Source: Candidatus Aminicenantota bacterium
GTDB taxonomy: Bacteria; Acidobacteriota; Aminicenantia; Aminicenantales; UBA4085
Assembly (NCBI GenBank): GCA_026393905.1
Contig: JAPKZH010000643.1
Location: 1-38,922 of the forward strand
Direction of reading: 5' to 3'
Length of the DNA stretch: 38,922 bases
Position 1 is the stretch's first letter. Each line of letters begins with the position of its first letter. Below are positions 25,374-33,811 of the stretch, piece by piece. The notes beneath the pieces were generated by a model, which saw only the letters and a list, made by a program, of their open reading frames with translations, ran no database searches and was not told the origin of the DNA. Both the position numbers and the translations under genes were made by a program.

Positions 25374-27134
25374 TTATGAGGCGTTTTTTCCGAGCGTTTT
25401 TTCCGGCACTTTCCGGCAGGCCTCGGCGACTCTTTTATTCGAGCTTTTCATACCCTTGCCAAGAGCTTCGAAGGCTTCGGGCGTGGCCAAGGTCTCGAGA
25501 GCCTGCACGGCGCACAGTTGGGTTTCTTCATATTTGGCTTTGGAGAAAGGGCTGGATTTTCTGAGAGCTTTGGACAGGGTGTCCAGGGCTTCCGGCGTCT
25601 TGGTCCTGGCTAAGTAATTGAAAATGGCGCTTTGTTCCTTGGAGCTTTTTTTATAGAAACGCTTGTTCGTAGCCAGCCGGACAACCTGTTCCAGCGTGCT
25701 TTTATCGTGCATCCATTGGAGTTTTTCGGCGGCCGCGATGCGGATGTCTTCCTCGTTATCGTAAAAGAAGCCGAGGATGATCTTGTTGGCCATCTTGTCG
25801 CCAAAACGGTTGAGGCCTTCGATGGCCTCGAGCTTGATGTCTTTGTTTTGATAGGTATAGAGCGTGGCAAAGTAGGGCAGGACTTTTTTGTCTCCTGTCC
25901 GGCTGAGGAAGGAGATGATGCCCTTGGAAAGGATGGGCTTTCCGTCCTGGAGCTGGTTGGCCAGGACCTCGATATTCCCCCGGCCTGTTTCCGTAATATA
26001 ATCAAAGGCCAAATTCCGGAATTCCGGATTGTCGGTGCTCTCCAGCAGCTCGGCCGCCAAGGGGATGGATCTGGGTCCGATGAGCCTGAGATAATCAAAA
26101 AAGGCCAGGATGGAATCGATGTCGCCGTGCTCAACAGCTTCCCGGACAAGGGCGATCGTGCGTCCTTCCTTGAGGGAGTTCAGGAATTTTTCGAGCTCGG
26201 CCGCCTTGGCGGGATGCTGAGAGGTAAAAATGTTCTTCAATTCCTGGATTTGCCTCAAGAACTGACCGGCATGGGTAAATTTTCCTTCCTGGAGGAGTTC
26301 CTTGTGGTGTCGATCCAGGAAGCCTAGAATGGGGACGAACTTTTCGACCTGGTCTTCCATGTAAAGAAGCTCGAAAATCATGTCGAGGAACTCTTTTTCG
26401 GGGGAGATCTGCCGGGCCGACCCGACCATGGCTTCGATGCTGTGGAGATCCTTGTCGTCGAGCATCATGACCAACTCGGCATAGTCCTTCTTTTCTTCGT
26501 CTTCGAGCAGGCCGAGGCCGACGCGCTTGGTCACGATCCCCTGCTTGTCCTCGGCGGCCAGTTCGATATGGCCGTTGTAGAGCTGCTTTTTGTCGACAGA
26601 AATCCCGAACTGCTGTTTTTCGAAGATGGCGATTTTCGACAACAGGTAGTCATCCGGCGCCGTGATTCGGATGTTCGCAAAATCTTTTTCCCAGATGGAA
26701 ATGACGATGTCGCTCTCGTCAGGGGGAAGGAGCGAGTCTTTTTTGATGACATCGAGAAAATCTCTGAGCTCGGCCATATCGATGTCCCTGAGGATGGCAA
26801 ACCTCTGCATGCCATCCTTGTAGAAAAGATAGGGCAGGCTTTTGATGAGGTTTTCTTCCTTGTAGATTTTTTCTCCGTCCAGGTAAAAAGCGCTTTCGCC
26901 GATGCCGGCCTCAAGCTCCAGGCGATGTTCAAAATAGGCTTTGAGCTTGGCCAGGAGCTCATCCACGAATTTTTGGATGGTGGAATGATGGGAAGGGAAA
27001 AGCTTCAAGGACGAAACGGTATGGGCCAGGATATGAAAGATCTCTTTGACGCTTTCAAGCGTAGCCTTGTCCGGCCCCCCGCTGGGAGCAGCGCCCGCCT
27101 CGGGCTGCCGGCTTTGGTTTTCTTTGGGTTCCAT
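25374..27134 (-). CDS. HEAT-repeat protein paired with the HD-GYP gene
   Basis: 586 residues from ATG 27134 (the ORF-track TTG at 27170 has no ribosome site). Residues 1-25 are polar and disordered. A module at about 28-135 is shared with the HD-GYP protein: both have N-x-x-x-Q-x-x-x-F helices, then a strand pattern (A-F/L-Y-L/V-x-G-x-x-I), then an E-L/I-x-x-F helix. The second half (about 335-580) is a series of HEAT-like helix pairs (PEFRNLAFDYITETGRGN, IKLEAIEGLNRFGDKM, EEDIRIAAAEKLQWM). No enzyme motif is seen, so the protein is probably a scaffold or sensor working with the phosphodiesterase. A promoter candidate lies 30-60 nt upstream. Confidence 0.82.
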   Translation of the reverse strand: MEPKENQSRQPEAGAAPSGGPDKATLESVKEIFHILAHTVSSLKLFPSHHSTIQKFVDELLAKLKAYFEHRLELEAGIGESAFYLDGEKIYKEENLIKSLPYLFYKDGMQRFAILRDIDMAELRDFLDVIKKDSLLPPDESDIVISIWEKDFANIRITAPDDYLLSKIAIFEKQQFGISVDKKQLYNGHIELAAEDKQGIVTKRVGLGLLEDEEKKDYAELVMMLDDKDLHSIEAMVGSARQISPEKEFLDMIFELLYMEDQVEKFVPILGFLDRHHKELLQEGKFTHAGQFLRQIQELKNIFTSQHPAKAAELEKFLNSLKEGRTIALVREAVEHGDIDSILAFFDYLRLIGPRSIPLAAELLESTDNPEFRNLAFDYITETGRGNIEVLANQLQDGKPILSKGIISFLSRTGDKKVLPYFATLYTYQNKDIKLEAIEGLNRFGDKMANKIILGFFYDNEEDIRIAAAEKLQWMHDKSTLEQVVRLATNKRFYKKSSKEQSAIFNYLARTKTPEALDTLSKALRKSSPFSKAKYEETQLCAVQALETLATPEAFEALGKGMKSSNKRVAEACRKVPEKTLGKNAS

Positions 27135-27166
27135 TCGTAGTATCCCCGCTTTATTAGGCCTTTTTA

Positions 27167-27195
27167 ACAATAGAATAAAAGAAAAAAAATATCAA
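27167..27195 (-). promoter_or_regulatory. Promoter candidate for the HEAT/HD-GYP/rhamnosidase genes
   Basis: Minus strand: TTGATA (27190-27195), 17-bp all-pyrimidine-rich spacer, TATTGT (27167-27172). The A/T-rich gap after the GT-C gene also carries a run of eight T (minus strand) that could end the upstream transcript, although no GC-rich stem precedes it. Confidence 0.4.
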
Positions 27196-27216
27196 CGAAA
27201 AATTATGGATTCGGTC

Positions 27217-29007
27217 TCATTTTCTCAGAAGACCTTCCAGGCGGGCCTTGATCCGCAGGGCCGGCTCCCATCCCGGAGCCAATTCCAGGACTTTCCGGTT
27301 GAGGGACAAAGCCTCTATCAGGTCCCCTTTTTTGGCGGACAAAATGGATTGGCTGTGGAGAGCCTCGACGCTTTTTGGATTGATGGCCAGCGCCCGTTCC
27401 AAGGCCGCTTCGGCCTCGGGGATTTTTCCGAGTGTAATATAGACGTTGGCCATGTTGATTTGAGCGCCTTCGAGCCTGGGTTCGAGGGCCGCCGCCTTTT
27501 CATACCATTGGAGGGCCTGCTGCCAACGGCCTTGATTGGCTTCAATGATACCCAGATTGAGACAGGAAAGAAAATCCTTCGGATTATCATTCAAGGCTTC
27601 GCGGTAATGGCGGGCCGCCTCCTGGATATCTCCCTTCTGGTCATAGATGACGCCCAGGTTATAGTGGACCAGGTCCATCCGGGGCTTGAATGAAGCGGCC
27701 ATGGGTGCGGCAAAAGCGACCGCTATTCCGGCAGCGAGGAGAGCGGCCACAGGTTTTTTCCGCTGCTTGAGCGCGTCGAAAAAACGGATAAAGGGCTGAG
27801 AAGCAAGAAGGAGCAGGCAGGGCACCGCCGGAAGTCTGTAACGAGAAAAAAGGAAGAAGGCGATCGTGGAGACCAGCCACGCCGCCAGAAAAATGAGCAC
27901 GGGCGAGAAGCCGCCAACCCGTTTTCCAAGAAGGACAAGGCCGAGGGCGGCCAAAATGCTCAACGTGCCGAATCCGATCGCCAAGTATCTAAAGACCCAG
28001 GATTTTTGTCGGACATAATAATAGTCCACCGTATCCGGCCATTCATACCAGCTCCAGAACATGATCAGTTTTTTAAACTGGAGCTTCGCGTAGTCCCAAG
28101 GTTTCTGCCGGATCCAGGACAGCGATTTCTTGAGCCAGAAGCGCGAAACCTGGGCTGGCGTGAGCGTGCGCCCGGTTTCTTGTTCAGCCAGACGGACCGG
28201 TTCCGTGCGCTCATAATAAGGAATCTCTTTTCCCGGGACGATGGATTGGTATGTGCCGGTGGCGCGAGCATTGTTGCCGATGTAAAAGTTGACTCCGCCT
28301 TGAAATGTGGTCGGAAGGAAGCTCCCGCCGACGACTCCGTTCCTCAAGGCAACGGGCGCCAAGACAAGGAATACGCCGAGGATAAAAGCGCCGGCGCTCT
28401 TGATAAAGAGGCCGGCCCGGGACTTTGAACGAAAAGCCAGGATGAGCAGGAAAGGCGCGACGAGCAGCGCGTTTTCCCTGAGCAGGCTGAGAAGTCCGCA
28501 TAGAACACCGGAGAGGAGCCACAACCGGAATTGTTGATTTCGACGCGCCTCGGCAAGAACCCACAACAGGAAGCAGACGATCGTGACCGCCAGTGATTCT
28601 TTTTGGATCTGGACATCATAGAAGAGAAATCCGCCGTAGAATGTGGCAAGAGCGGCGGCCCACAAGCCCGTTTTTTCGTCGGAAAGGGTCTTTCCCGCCC
28701 TGTAGAGGGCATAAATGCCGGCGACAGCACCGGCGATCTGAAAAAGATAGACGATGTCAAGGACATGCCCGAAAACCTTATAGAGGACGGCCAAGATGTA
28801 GGGATAGAGCGGCGCCTGGAAAAAAACTCCCGTCCCCGCCCAATTCCCGGCCGCGATTTCCCGAGCCCACCGGTCGTATTCCTGGCTGTCCATGGCCAGT
28901 TGGGCGAAAAAGGGCTCATTTCTAAGGGCCAGCCAATGGAGGATCCGCAGGAGAAGGGCCGCGGACAGAATCGCGAAGAGCAGGTACGGCGGCTTCTTCT
29001 GTTTCAT
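27217..29007 (-). CDS. GT-C family membrane glycosyltransferase with C-terminal TPR domain
   Basis: 596 residues from ATG 29007; the ORF-track start at 29100 is inside rhaA. An N-terminal helix is followed by a first loop with MDSQEYDRWA, the acidic motif of PMT/ArnT-type GT-C enzymes, then about ten membrane helices up to residue 440. The C-terminal 150 residues hold TPRs (LVHYNLGVIYDQKGDIQEAARHY; LSCLNLGIIEANQGRWQQALQWY; AQINMANVYITLGKIPEAEAAL). GT-C enzymes use polyprenyl-phosphate sugars as donors and act outside the membrane, on lipids or proteins. The TPR end may bind the acceptor protein. The ATG overlaps the rhaA stop (ATGA), so it is coupled to the rhamnose genes, which is unusual. 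Confidence 0.85.
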   Translation of the reverse strand: MKQKKPPYLLFAILSAALLLRILHWLALRNEPFFAQLAMDSQEYDRWAREIAAGNWAGTGVFFQAPLYPYILAVLYKVFGHVLDIVYLFQIAGAVAGIYALYRAGKTLSDEKTGLWAAALATFYGGFLFYDVQIQKESLAVTIVCFLLWVLAEARRNQQFRLWLLSGVLCGLLSLLRENALLVAPFLLILAFRSKSRAGLFIKSAGAFILGVFLVLAPVALRNGVVGGSFLPTTFQGGVNFYIGNNARATGTYQSIVPGKEIPYYERTEPVRLAEQETGRTLTPAQVSRFWLKKSLSWIRQKPWDYAKLQFKKLIMFWSWYEWPDTVDYYYVRQKSWVFRYLAIGFGTLSILAALGLVLLGKRVGGFSPVLIFLAAWLVSTIAFFLFSRYRLPAVPCLLLLASQPFIRFFDALKQRKKPVAALLAAGIAVAFAAPMAASFKPRMDLVHYNLGVIYDQKGDIQEAARHYREALNDNPKDFLSCLNLGIIEANQGRWQQALQWYEKAAALEPRLEGAQINMANVYITLGKIPEAEAALERALAINPKSVEALHSQSILSAKKGDLIEALSLNRKVLELAPGWEPALRIKARLEGLLRK

Positions 29008-30269
29008 CTTTTGTCCAGGACTTCTTTTTCGTACTTTTGAATATCCGTGATCCAATCTGTTCCTTGGGGAACGCTCGTTTGAAGGCAGTGATAATCCCAC
29101 ACCGCGCCGTAGGGCATAGCCTTGGCTTCTTCCCGAAGGGCGAGGCGTTCAAAGTTGTTCCCGGCTTGTTCGGCGGCCCTGAGCCGTCCCTCCGGTTGAA
29201 GCAGGGCCACCAGGAACGCTTTCAGCGCGGCGCGCGCCCCGGCCACCCAGGCGCCGACCCGGTTCAGGCTGGCGTCGAAGTAATCCAGGGCGATATGGAC
29301 TTTGTCCAGCGCCTGGCAACGGATGATTTCCTCGGCTAAAGCCTGGATCTCGTCATTGAGGATGACGACGTGGTCGCTGTCCCAGCGGATGCCGCGGCTG
29401 AGATGGAAAACGATCCCCGGCGAAAATAGGAGAATGGCCGAGATCTTGTCGGCGACGGATTCTGTGGGATGGAAGTGGCCAAGGTCGAGGCAGACCATTT
29501 TTCTCTTGCTGAGGGCATAGGCCAGGTAAAATTCGTGAGAGCCCGTCACGAAAGATTCGGAGCCGATGCCGAAGAGCTTGCTTTCCAGCGAATCCTTCAT
29601 CTGCTGGGGGCTGTACTCGGCCTCGTAGATCTCGTCCAGGGATTCCTTGAGCAGCCGACGGTATTTCCAGCGGTCGGTGGGCGCTTCTTTGGACCCGTCG
29701 GGGATCCAAAGGTTGTGAAGGCAGGGACTCTTGAGTTCGCGGCCCATGAAAACGCTGATCTTGCGGCAGCGTTTCACGTGTTCGATCCAGAATTTGCGGA
29801 CGGCTTTCTCCGGGCTGCTGAGGGTAAAGCCGGAGGCCGCTTTGGGGTGGGAGAAGCATGTCGCGTTGAAATCCAGCTTCAGCTCTTCCCGATTGGCCCA
29901 GTCGACCCAGCCCTTGAAATGCTCGGCGCTGATTTCGTCCCGGTCCACGGGCTTCCCGCCGAACTCGCCGTAGATGGCGTGGAGGTTCAGCCGGTGCGAT
30001 CCCGGGATCAGGGCAAAGGCCTGATGGAGGTCCAGCCGCAGCTCTTCCACGGTTCGCGCTTTTCCGGGATAGTTCCCTGTCACCTGAAGCCCGGCCCCGG
30101 AAAGGACGGCATCAGGTTTTTCAAAACCGCCGACATCATCCCCCTGCCAGCAGTGGAGCGAAATGGCGATTTTTTTCAGCTGGCTCAGGGCGTGTTCCGT
30201 GTCCACGCCGAATTCCGCGTAGAGCTCCTGGGCCAGCCGGTAGGCTTTTTCAATCTTGCCGGGATTCAT
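29004..30269 (-). CDS. rhaA: L-rhamnose isomerase
   Basis: 421 residues, almost the length of E. coli RhaA (419). GGAGGACGGC precedes the ATG at 30269. The RhaA hallmarks are seen: ISLHCWQGDDVGGFE near residue 36-50, FNATCFSHPKA, LDLGHFHPTES (metal-ligand region) and RWDSDHVVI (metal and substrate site). It is a TIM-barrel enzyme that converts L-rhamnose to L-rhamnulose using Mn/Zn-type ions in the cytosol. It sits 15 bp after rhaB and overlaps the following GT-C gene by 4 bp, so the three are one transcription unit. It is the E. coli-like RhaA type rather than the shorter RhaI type. Confidence 0.95.
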   Translation of the reverse strand: MNPGKIEKAYRLAQELYAEFGVDTEHALSQLKKIAISLHCWQGDDVGGFEKPDAVLSGAGLQVTGNYPGKARTVEELRLDLHQAFALIPGSHRLNLHAIYGEFGGKPVDRDEISAEHFKGWVDWANREELKLDFNATCFSHPKAASGFTLSSPEKAVRKFWIEHVKRCRKISVFMGRELKSPCLHNLWIPDGSKEAPTDRWKYRRLLKESLDEIYEAEYSPQQMKDSLESKLFGIGSESFVTGSHEFYLAYALSKRKMVCLDLGHFHPTESVADKISAILLFSPGIVFHLSRGIRWDSDHVVILNDEIQALAEEIIRCQALDKVHIALDYFDASLNRVGAWVAGARAALKAFLVALLQPEGRLRAAEQAGNNFERLALREEAKAMPYGAVWDYHCLQTSVPQGTDWITDIQKYEKEVLDKR

Positions 30270-30284
30270 GCCGTCCTCCGTCTG

Positions 30285-31760
30285 TTATTTATCAACAATG
30301 GTCTTGAAGCGGTCATAGGCCGCTTGCCAAGCGGTTGTCTCTCGCGGCTCGTATGTCTGAAGCTCAGAGGAATGGGCGATGATCGCCCGGATCTCCTCAA
30401 GCGACCGGACATAGCCGAGCGCCAGGGCCTGTCCCATGATGTTGCCGATGGCCGTCGCTTCAACCGGGCCGGTGATGACCGGAAGCGATGTCGCGTCGGC
30501 CGTGAATTGGCAGAGGGTGATGTGTTGGCTTCCGCCGCCGATGATGTGGATCTTCTCGATCGGGTGAGGGGAGACCTGCCTCAGTTCCTCAAGGACCATT
30601 CGGTATTTCAGGGTCAGGCTTTCGATGGCGCAGCGGAGGATCTCTCCAGGAGTTGAAGGAACGGGCTGGCCGGTTTTCCGGCAGAAATTTTGGATGGCTG
30701 CGGGCATATCGGGAGGGTTGAGAAAATCCGGAGCGTCCGGGTCGATCATGGCTTTGAACGGCGTCGCTGATGCCGCCATGGTCCGCATCTCTTCATAGCT
30801 CAGCGGGCGATCCGAGCTCCATTTTTTCCGGCACTGCTGGACGAGCCAGAGGCCCGTGACGTTTTTCAGAAATCGGGTTGTACCCGCCATTCCGCCTTCG
30901 TTTGTGAAATTGAGCTGGAGCGTCCGAGGCGTGATGAGCGGCTGCGGCGATTCGATCCCCATCAGGGACCAGGTCCCGGAGCTGATGTAAGCCCAATTCT
31001 TGCCGAGAGCGGGGACGGCGGCGACGGCTGAGCCCGTGTCGTGGCCGGCCGTGGCGACCGCGGGGACGTCACCGAGGCCCGTCTCCTGGGACACGGCGGG
31101 CAGGATTGATGCGACGACCGTGCCGGGACGGAGAGGGCTTTGCATGATGGATCTGGAGATGCCGAGGGCCGAGAAAAGCTCTTCATTCCAACTTCCTTGG
31201 CGCGGATTATAAAGCTGGGAGGTCGAAGCGATGGTCGCTTCGGTCGTTTTCACTCCGGTCAGAAGATATGTGAATAGGTCCGGCATGAAAAGCAGGTCGG
31301 TTGCGGACTTGAGAAAAGGGGAATTGTCGATAACGAGGGCGTACAGTTGAAACAGCGAGTTGAACGGCATGAACTGGATGCCGGTGAGCTCGTAGATTCT
31401 TTCTTTCGGGAATATCGCGAGGAATTTTTTCATGGCCTGGACGTTTCTCGGGTCGCGGTAGGCATAAGGCAGACCGAGAATGCTCCCGTCGCCGGCGAGC
31501 AGTCCGAAATCGACCCCCCAAGTGTCCACGGCCAGGCTTTCGAGCCGGGCGGTGATCTCCGAGGCGCAGATTTTCATGCCTTTCTTGATGTCCTCGAAGA
31601 GGTTGAAGATATTCCAGTGCAGGTGTCCGAAGAGCGAGAGGGGGGCGTTCGGAAATCGGTGGAGCTCCCGGATGCTGATGATCTCGTTTTCAAGGGTGCC
31701 GAGGACCGCCCGGCCGCTTTCCGCGCCCAGGTCAAAGGCCAGAAAATACTGCCGACTCAT
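30285..31760 (-). CDS. rhaB: Rhamnulokinase
   Basis: 491 residues from ATG 31760, with AAGGAG 6-7 nt upstream; the longer ORF-track start would read into a repeat. It is a FGGY/hexokinase-HSP70-actin fold kinase: FDLGAESGRAV (phosphate-1 loop), TWGVDFGLL, ATAGHDTGSAVAA, ISSGTWSLMG and IIGGGSQHITLCQFTADA (adenosine site). These match RhaB rather than xylulo- or glycerol kinases. It phosphorylates L-rhamnulose to rhamnulose-1-phosphate with ATP. It is the first gene of the rhamnose unit. Aldolase (rhaD) is not in the window, so the next step must be encoded elsewhere. Confidence 0.93.
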   Translation of the reverse strand: MSRQYFLAFDLGAESGRAVLGTLENEIISIRELHRFPNAPLSLFGHLHWNIFNLFEDIKKGMKICASEITARLESLAVDTWGVDFGLLAGDGSILGLPYAYRDPRNVQAMKKFLAIFPKERIYELTGIQFMPFNSLFQLYALVIDNSPFLKSATDLLFMPDLFTYLLTGVKTTEATIASTSQLYNPRQGSWNEELFSALGISRSIMQSPLRPGTVVASILPAVSQETGLGDVPAVATAGHDTGSAVAAVPALGKNWAYISSGTWSLMGIESPQPLITPRTLQLNFTNEGGMAGTTRFLKNVTGLWLVQQCRKKWSSDRPLSYEEMRTMAASATPFKAMIDPDAPDFLNPPDMPAAIQNFCRKTGQPVPSTPGEILRCAIESLTLKYRMVLEELRQVSPHPIEKIHIIGGGSQHITLCQFTADATSLPVITGPVEATAIGNIMGQALALGYVRSLEEIRAIIAHSSELQTYEPRETTAWQAAYDRFKTIVDK

Positions 31761-31770
31761 TCCGTCTCCT

Positions 31771-31800
31771 TTAATACCACGATTCGGGGTCAAACCTCAA
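31771..31800 (-). promoter_or_regulatory. Promoter candidate for rhaB, partly built from a repeat
   Basis: Minus strand: TTGAGG (31795-31800), 18-bp spacer, TATTAA (31771-31776). The spacer and -35 fall in a half-copy of the GGGGTCAAA repeat. Each box is only 4/6. Confidence 0.3.
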
Positions 31801-31883
31801 CATTCAACAAAAGGACCGGGGTCAAACCTACTCGTTACGCATGTTCCCCTGGAGTATTGTGCGTAACGAGTAGGTTTGACCCC
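31786..31883. repeat. GGGGTCAAA-headed palindromic element B, with an adjacent half-copy
   Basis: Full element 31818-31883: arms of 24 nt (31818-31841, 31860-31883) that are exactly complementary, around an 18-nt centre. The head is GGGGTCAAACCTAC. A half-copy (GGGGTCAAACCT, 31786-31797) lies 20 bp to its left in the same orientation. It fills the gap between divergent rhaB and the YjbQ-family gene. Confidence 0.88.
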
Positions 31884-31950
31884 ATAAACTTATCCTCTTT
31901 TCCTCGGCGTCTATTTTTTGTATGATTATGCCGCGATTAGGAGTCCATCC

Positions 31951-32370
31951 ATGAAAATCATCAGCGATTCCGTAAGCTTCTCGACCGAGGGCTTTAATGA
32001 CATAAAAGACTTGACGGGCCTCGTGGAAAAGCGACTCATGGCCAATCGGCTCAAAGACGGCATCGTCAATATCTTCGTTCCCGGCTCCACGGGCGGTGTG
32101 ACGACCATAGAATACGAGCCCGGCCTGGTCGAGGATTTTTCCCGGTTGATGGAGAAGCTTGCGCCGAGCAACATCCCCTACAATCATGATAAGCGGTGGG
32201 GCGACGGAAACGGATTCTCCCACGTTCGGGCCGCCCTGATCGGGCCGTCCATGAACGTCCCTTTTTCGGACGGAAGGCTCAGCCTGGGCACATGGCAGCA
32301 GATCGTCTTCGTGGATTTTGACAACAGGGCGAGGACCCGGACGGTCCTGCTTCAGTTTATGGGAGTGTAA
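31951..32370 (+). CDS. YjbQ/UPF0047-family protein (secondary thiamine-phosphate synthase enzyme family)
   Basis: 139 residues from ATG 31951, with AGGAG 7 nt upstream. The family pattern is full length: GIVNIFVPGSTGGVTTIEYEPG in the middle, NHDKRWGDGNGFSHVRAALIGPS with the conserved Asp/Gly/His set, and LGTWQQIVFVDFDN near the C-terminus. YjbQ proteins form compact trimers with a buried metal site; YjbQ of E. coli showed weak thiamine-phosphate synthase activity, and the true role remains open. Cytosolic. It is followed 7 bp later by the exonuclease-like gene, so the two are probably cotranscribed. Confidence 0.9.
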   Translation: MKIISDSVSFSTEGFNDIKDLTGLVEKRLMANRLKDGIVNIFVPGSTGGVTTIEYEPGLVEDFSRLMEKLAPSNIPYNHDKRWGDGNGFSHVRAALIGPSMNVPFSDGRLSLGTWQQIVFVDFDNRARTRTVLLQFMGV

Positions 32371-32377
32371 GCAGCCA

Positions 32378-33721
32378 TTGGGCACGAATATCGACGATAA
32401 ACTCAAGCGCCTGAAAAAAGAGCGGGCGCTGCGCTCGCGGGTTTCGAAGACCCGGCCTGGCGCGATCGAAGACACCTGGGAGAAGATCAATCGGGCGGAA
32501 GCACTATCGGTCAAAGAAAAGCTTCAAAAACTCATCGACCTGACCGGGGCCCAGAAAGAGAAGAAGCCCGCCAAAGCGGCGTTCGAGCCGGTCCCGCGCG
32601 AGCCGCTGCTGTTCTATGAAAATCCCTATCCTCTTCAGACGAAATACGGAAAAAATATCCTGGCCGAGGGCCTGAAGATCAAGGGCGATGTCCTTTATTT
32701 TTTAGGGCGGGACAGCGCCTTCGAAGCCCTCGATCTATCGACGGCGCTTTTTGTGGACCTCGAAACGACGGGCTTGTCCGGCGGCACGGGGACGGTGCCG
32801 TTCCTCGTCGGCATGGGCTATTACCGGGACAATCGATTCAACGTCGCCCAATATTTCCTGGGCGAGCTCGGCGAGGAAGAGCGGATGATCAAGGAGATCG
32901 GCCGTTTTTTTTCCGAGATGAATTTCCAATCCGTCGTGACGTATAACGGGAAGGCTTTCGATATGCCTCTGCTCGAAACGCGGTTTATAATGTACAGGCG
33001 GCCTTTCCCGATGTCCGACCTCCCGCATCTGGATTTGCTCTTCTCCGCACGAAGCCTCTGGAAGCACAAGCACGAAAGCTGCCGTCTTTTTCATCTGGCC
33101 CAGCAGATCGTCGAGGCGGAGCGCGCCGAGGACATCCCTTCCGCAGAAATACCCTCCAGGTATTTTGAGTTTTTGAGGACGGGGAATTTTTCCCTGATGG
33201 AGCCCGTCCTCTACCACAATCAGGAGGACATCCTTTCGCTCCTGGGCCTGCTCATCGCTGCGTCCAAGCTCTTCTTGGAGGGACGCGAACCGCCGGATAG
33301 CGAAGATTTCGATGCCATGGATCTGATCGGCGTGGGTAAGGTCTTCGAGAGCGCTGGCCACGTCGAGAAGTCCATGGAGCTATTCCAGCGCGCCCTAGAA
33401 GGTGATCTGCCCCAAGAGCTGGCCCTCAACATCAAACGCAAGCTTTCCTACCATTTCAAGAAAAACGAGGACTGGGAAAAGGCCATCTCGCTCTGGCAGG
33501 ACCTATCCCGGGAGGACCAGTTGTTTTGTTATAAAGAGCTGGCCATGTATTTTGAGCATAAGACCGGGAAATTGGAAGATGCCAAACGAATGGCCGAGGA
33601 AGGCCTGACCATATCCATGAATGTTTCGCTGAACTTCCAGAGGGATTTTGAACACAGGCTGGAGAGGCTTAACGATAAAATCCGAAGGCTGCAGGCGAAG
33701 GCCAAGAAAGGCCGGCCGTGA
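32378..33721 (+). CDS. YprB-like RNase H-fold (DEDD) exonuclease domain protein with TPR tail
   Basis: 447 residues assuming a TTG start at 32378; no in-frame ATG precedes the conserved part and the ORF track also used a TTG. The N-terminus is basic and helical. The exonuclease domain covers about 130-310: FVDLETTGLSGGTGTVPFLV supplies the first Asp-x-Glu, TYNGKAFDMPLLETRF the second Asp, and NQEDILSLLGLL the last. C-terminal helices (about 325-430) look like TPRs (GKVFESAGHVEKSMELFQRAL). The family (YprB of Bacillus) is of unknown function, often near helicase genes; none is here. The start is the least certain part. Confidence 0.8.
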   Translation: MGTNIDDKLKRLKKERALRSRVSKTRPGAIEDTWEKINRAEALSVKEKLQKLIDLTGAQKEKKPAKAAFEPVPREPLLFYENPYPLQTKYGKNILAEGLKIKGDVLYFLGRDSAFEALDLSTALFVDLETTGLSGGTGTVPFLVGMGYYRDNRFNVAQYFLGELGEEERMIKEIGRFFSEMNFQSVVTYNGKAFDMPLLETRFIMYRRPFPMSDLPHLDLLFSARSLWKHKHESCRLFHLAQQIVEAERAEDIPSAEIPSRYFEFLRTGNFSLMEPVLYHNQEDILSLLGLLIAASKLFLEGREPPDSEDFDAMDLIGVGKVFESAGHVEKSMELFQRALEGDLPQELALNIKRKLSYHFKKNEDWEKAISLWQDLSREDQLFCYKELAMYFEHKTGKLEDAKRMAEEGLTISMNVSLNFQRDFEHRLERLNDKIRRLQAKAKKGRP

Positions 33722-33763
33722 AGAATAAGCAGTAATACGGTCGTCGAAGGCCATCATTTTTTT

Positions 33764-33797
33764 GTCATTGCGCGCGCGGCGAGCCTGGCAATCTCGT
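33764..33797 (+). repeat. GTCATTGCGAG-type dispersed repeat, copy 4
   Basis: GTCATTGCGCGCGCGG...GGCAATCTCGT, directly before the alcohol dehydrogenase gene. The GGGAG that serves as that gene's Shine-Dalgarno begins right at the repeat's end (33798-33802). Confidence 0.6.
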
Positions 33798-33811
33798 GGG
33801 AGAACGAGCCA

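Noticed and set aside
33737-33767. Possible terminator after the exonuclease-like gene (GGTC...GGCC then T-run)
   Set aside because: The stem is only 4 bp with a wobble pair; too weak to annotate.
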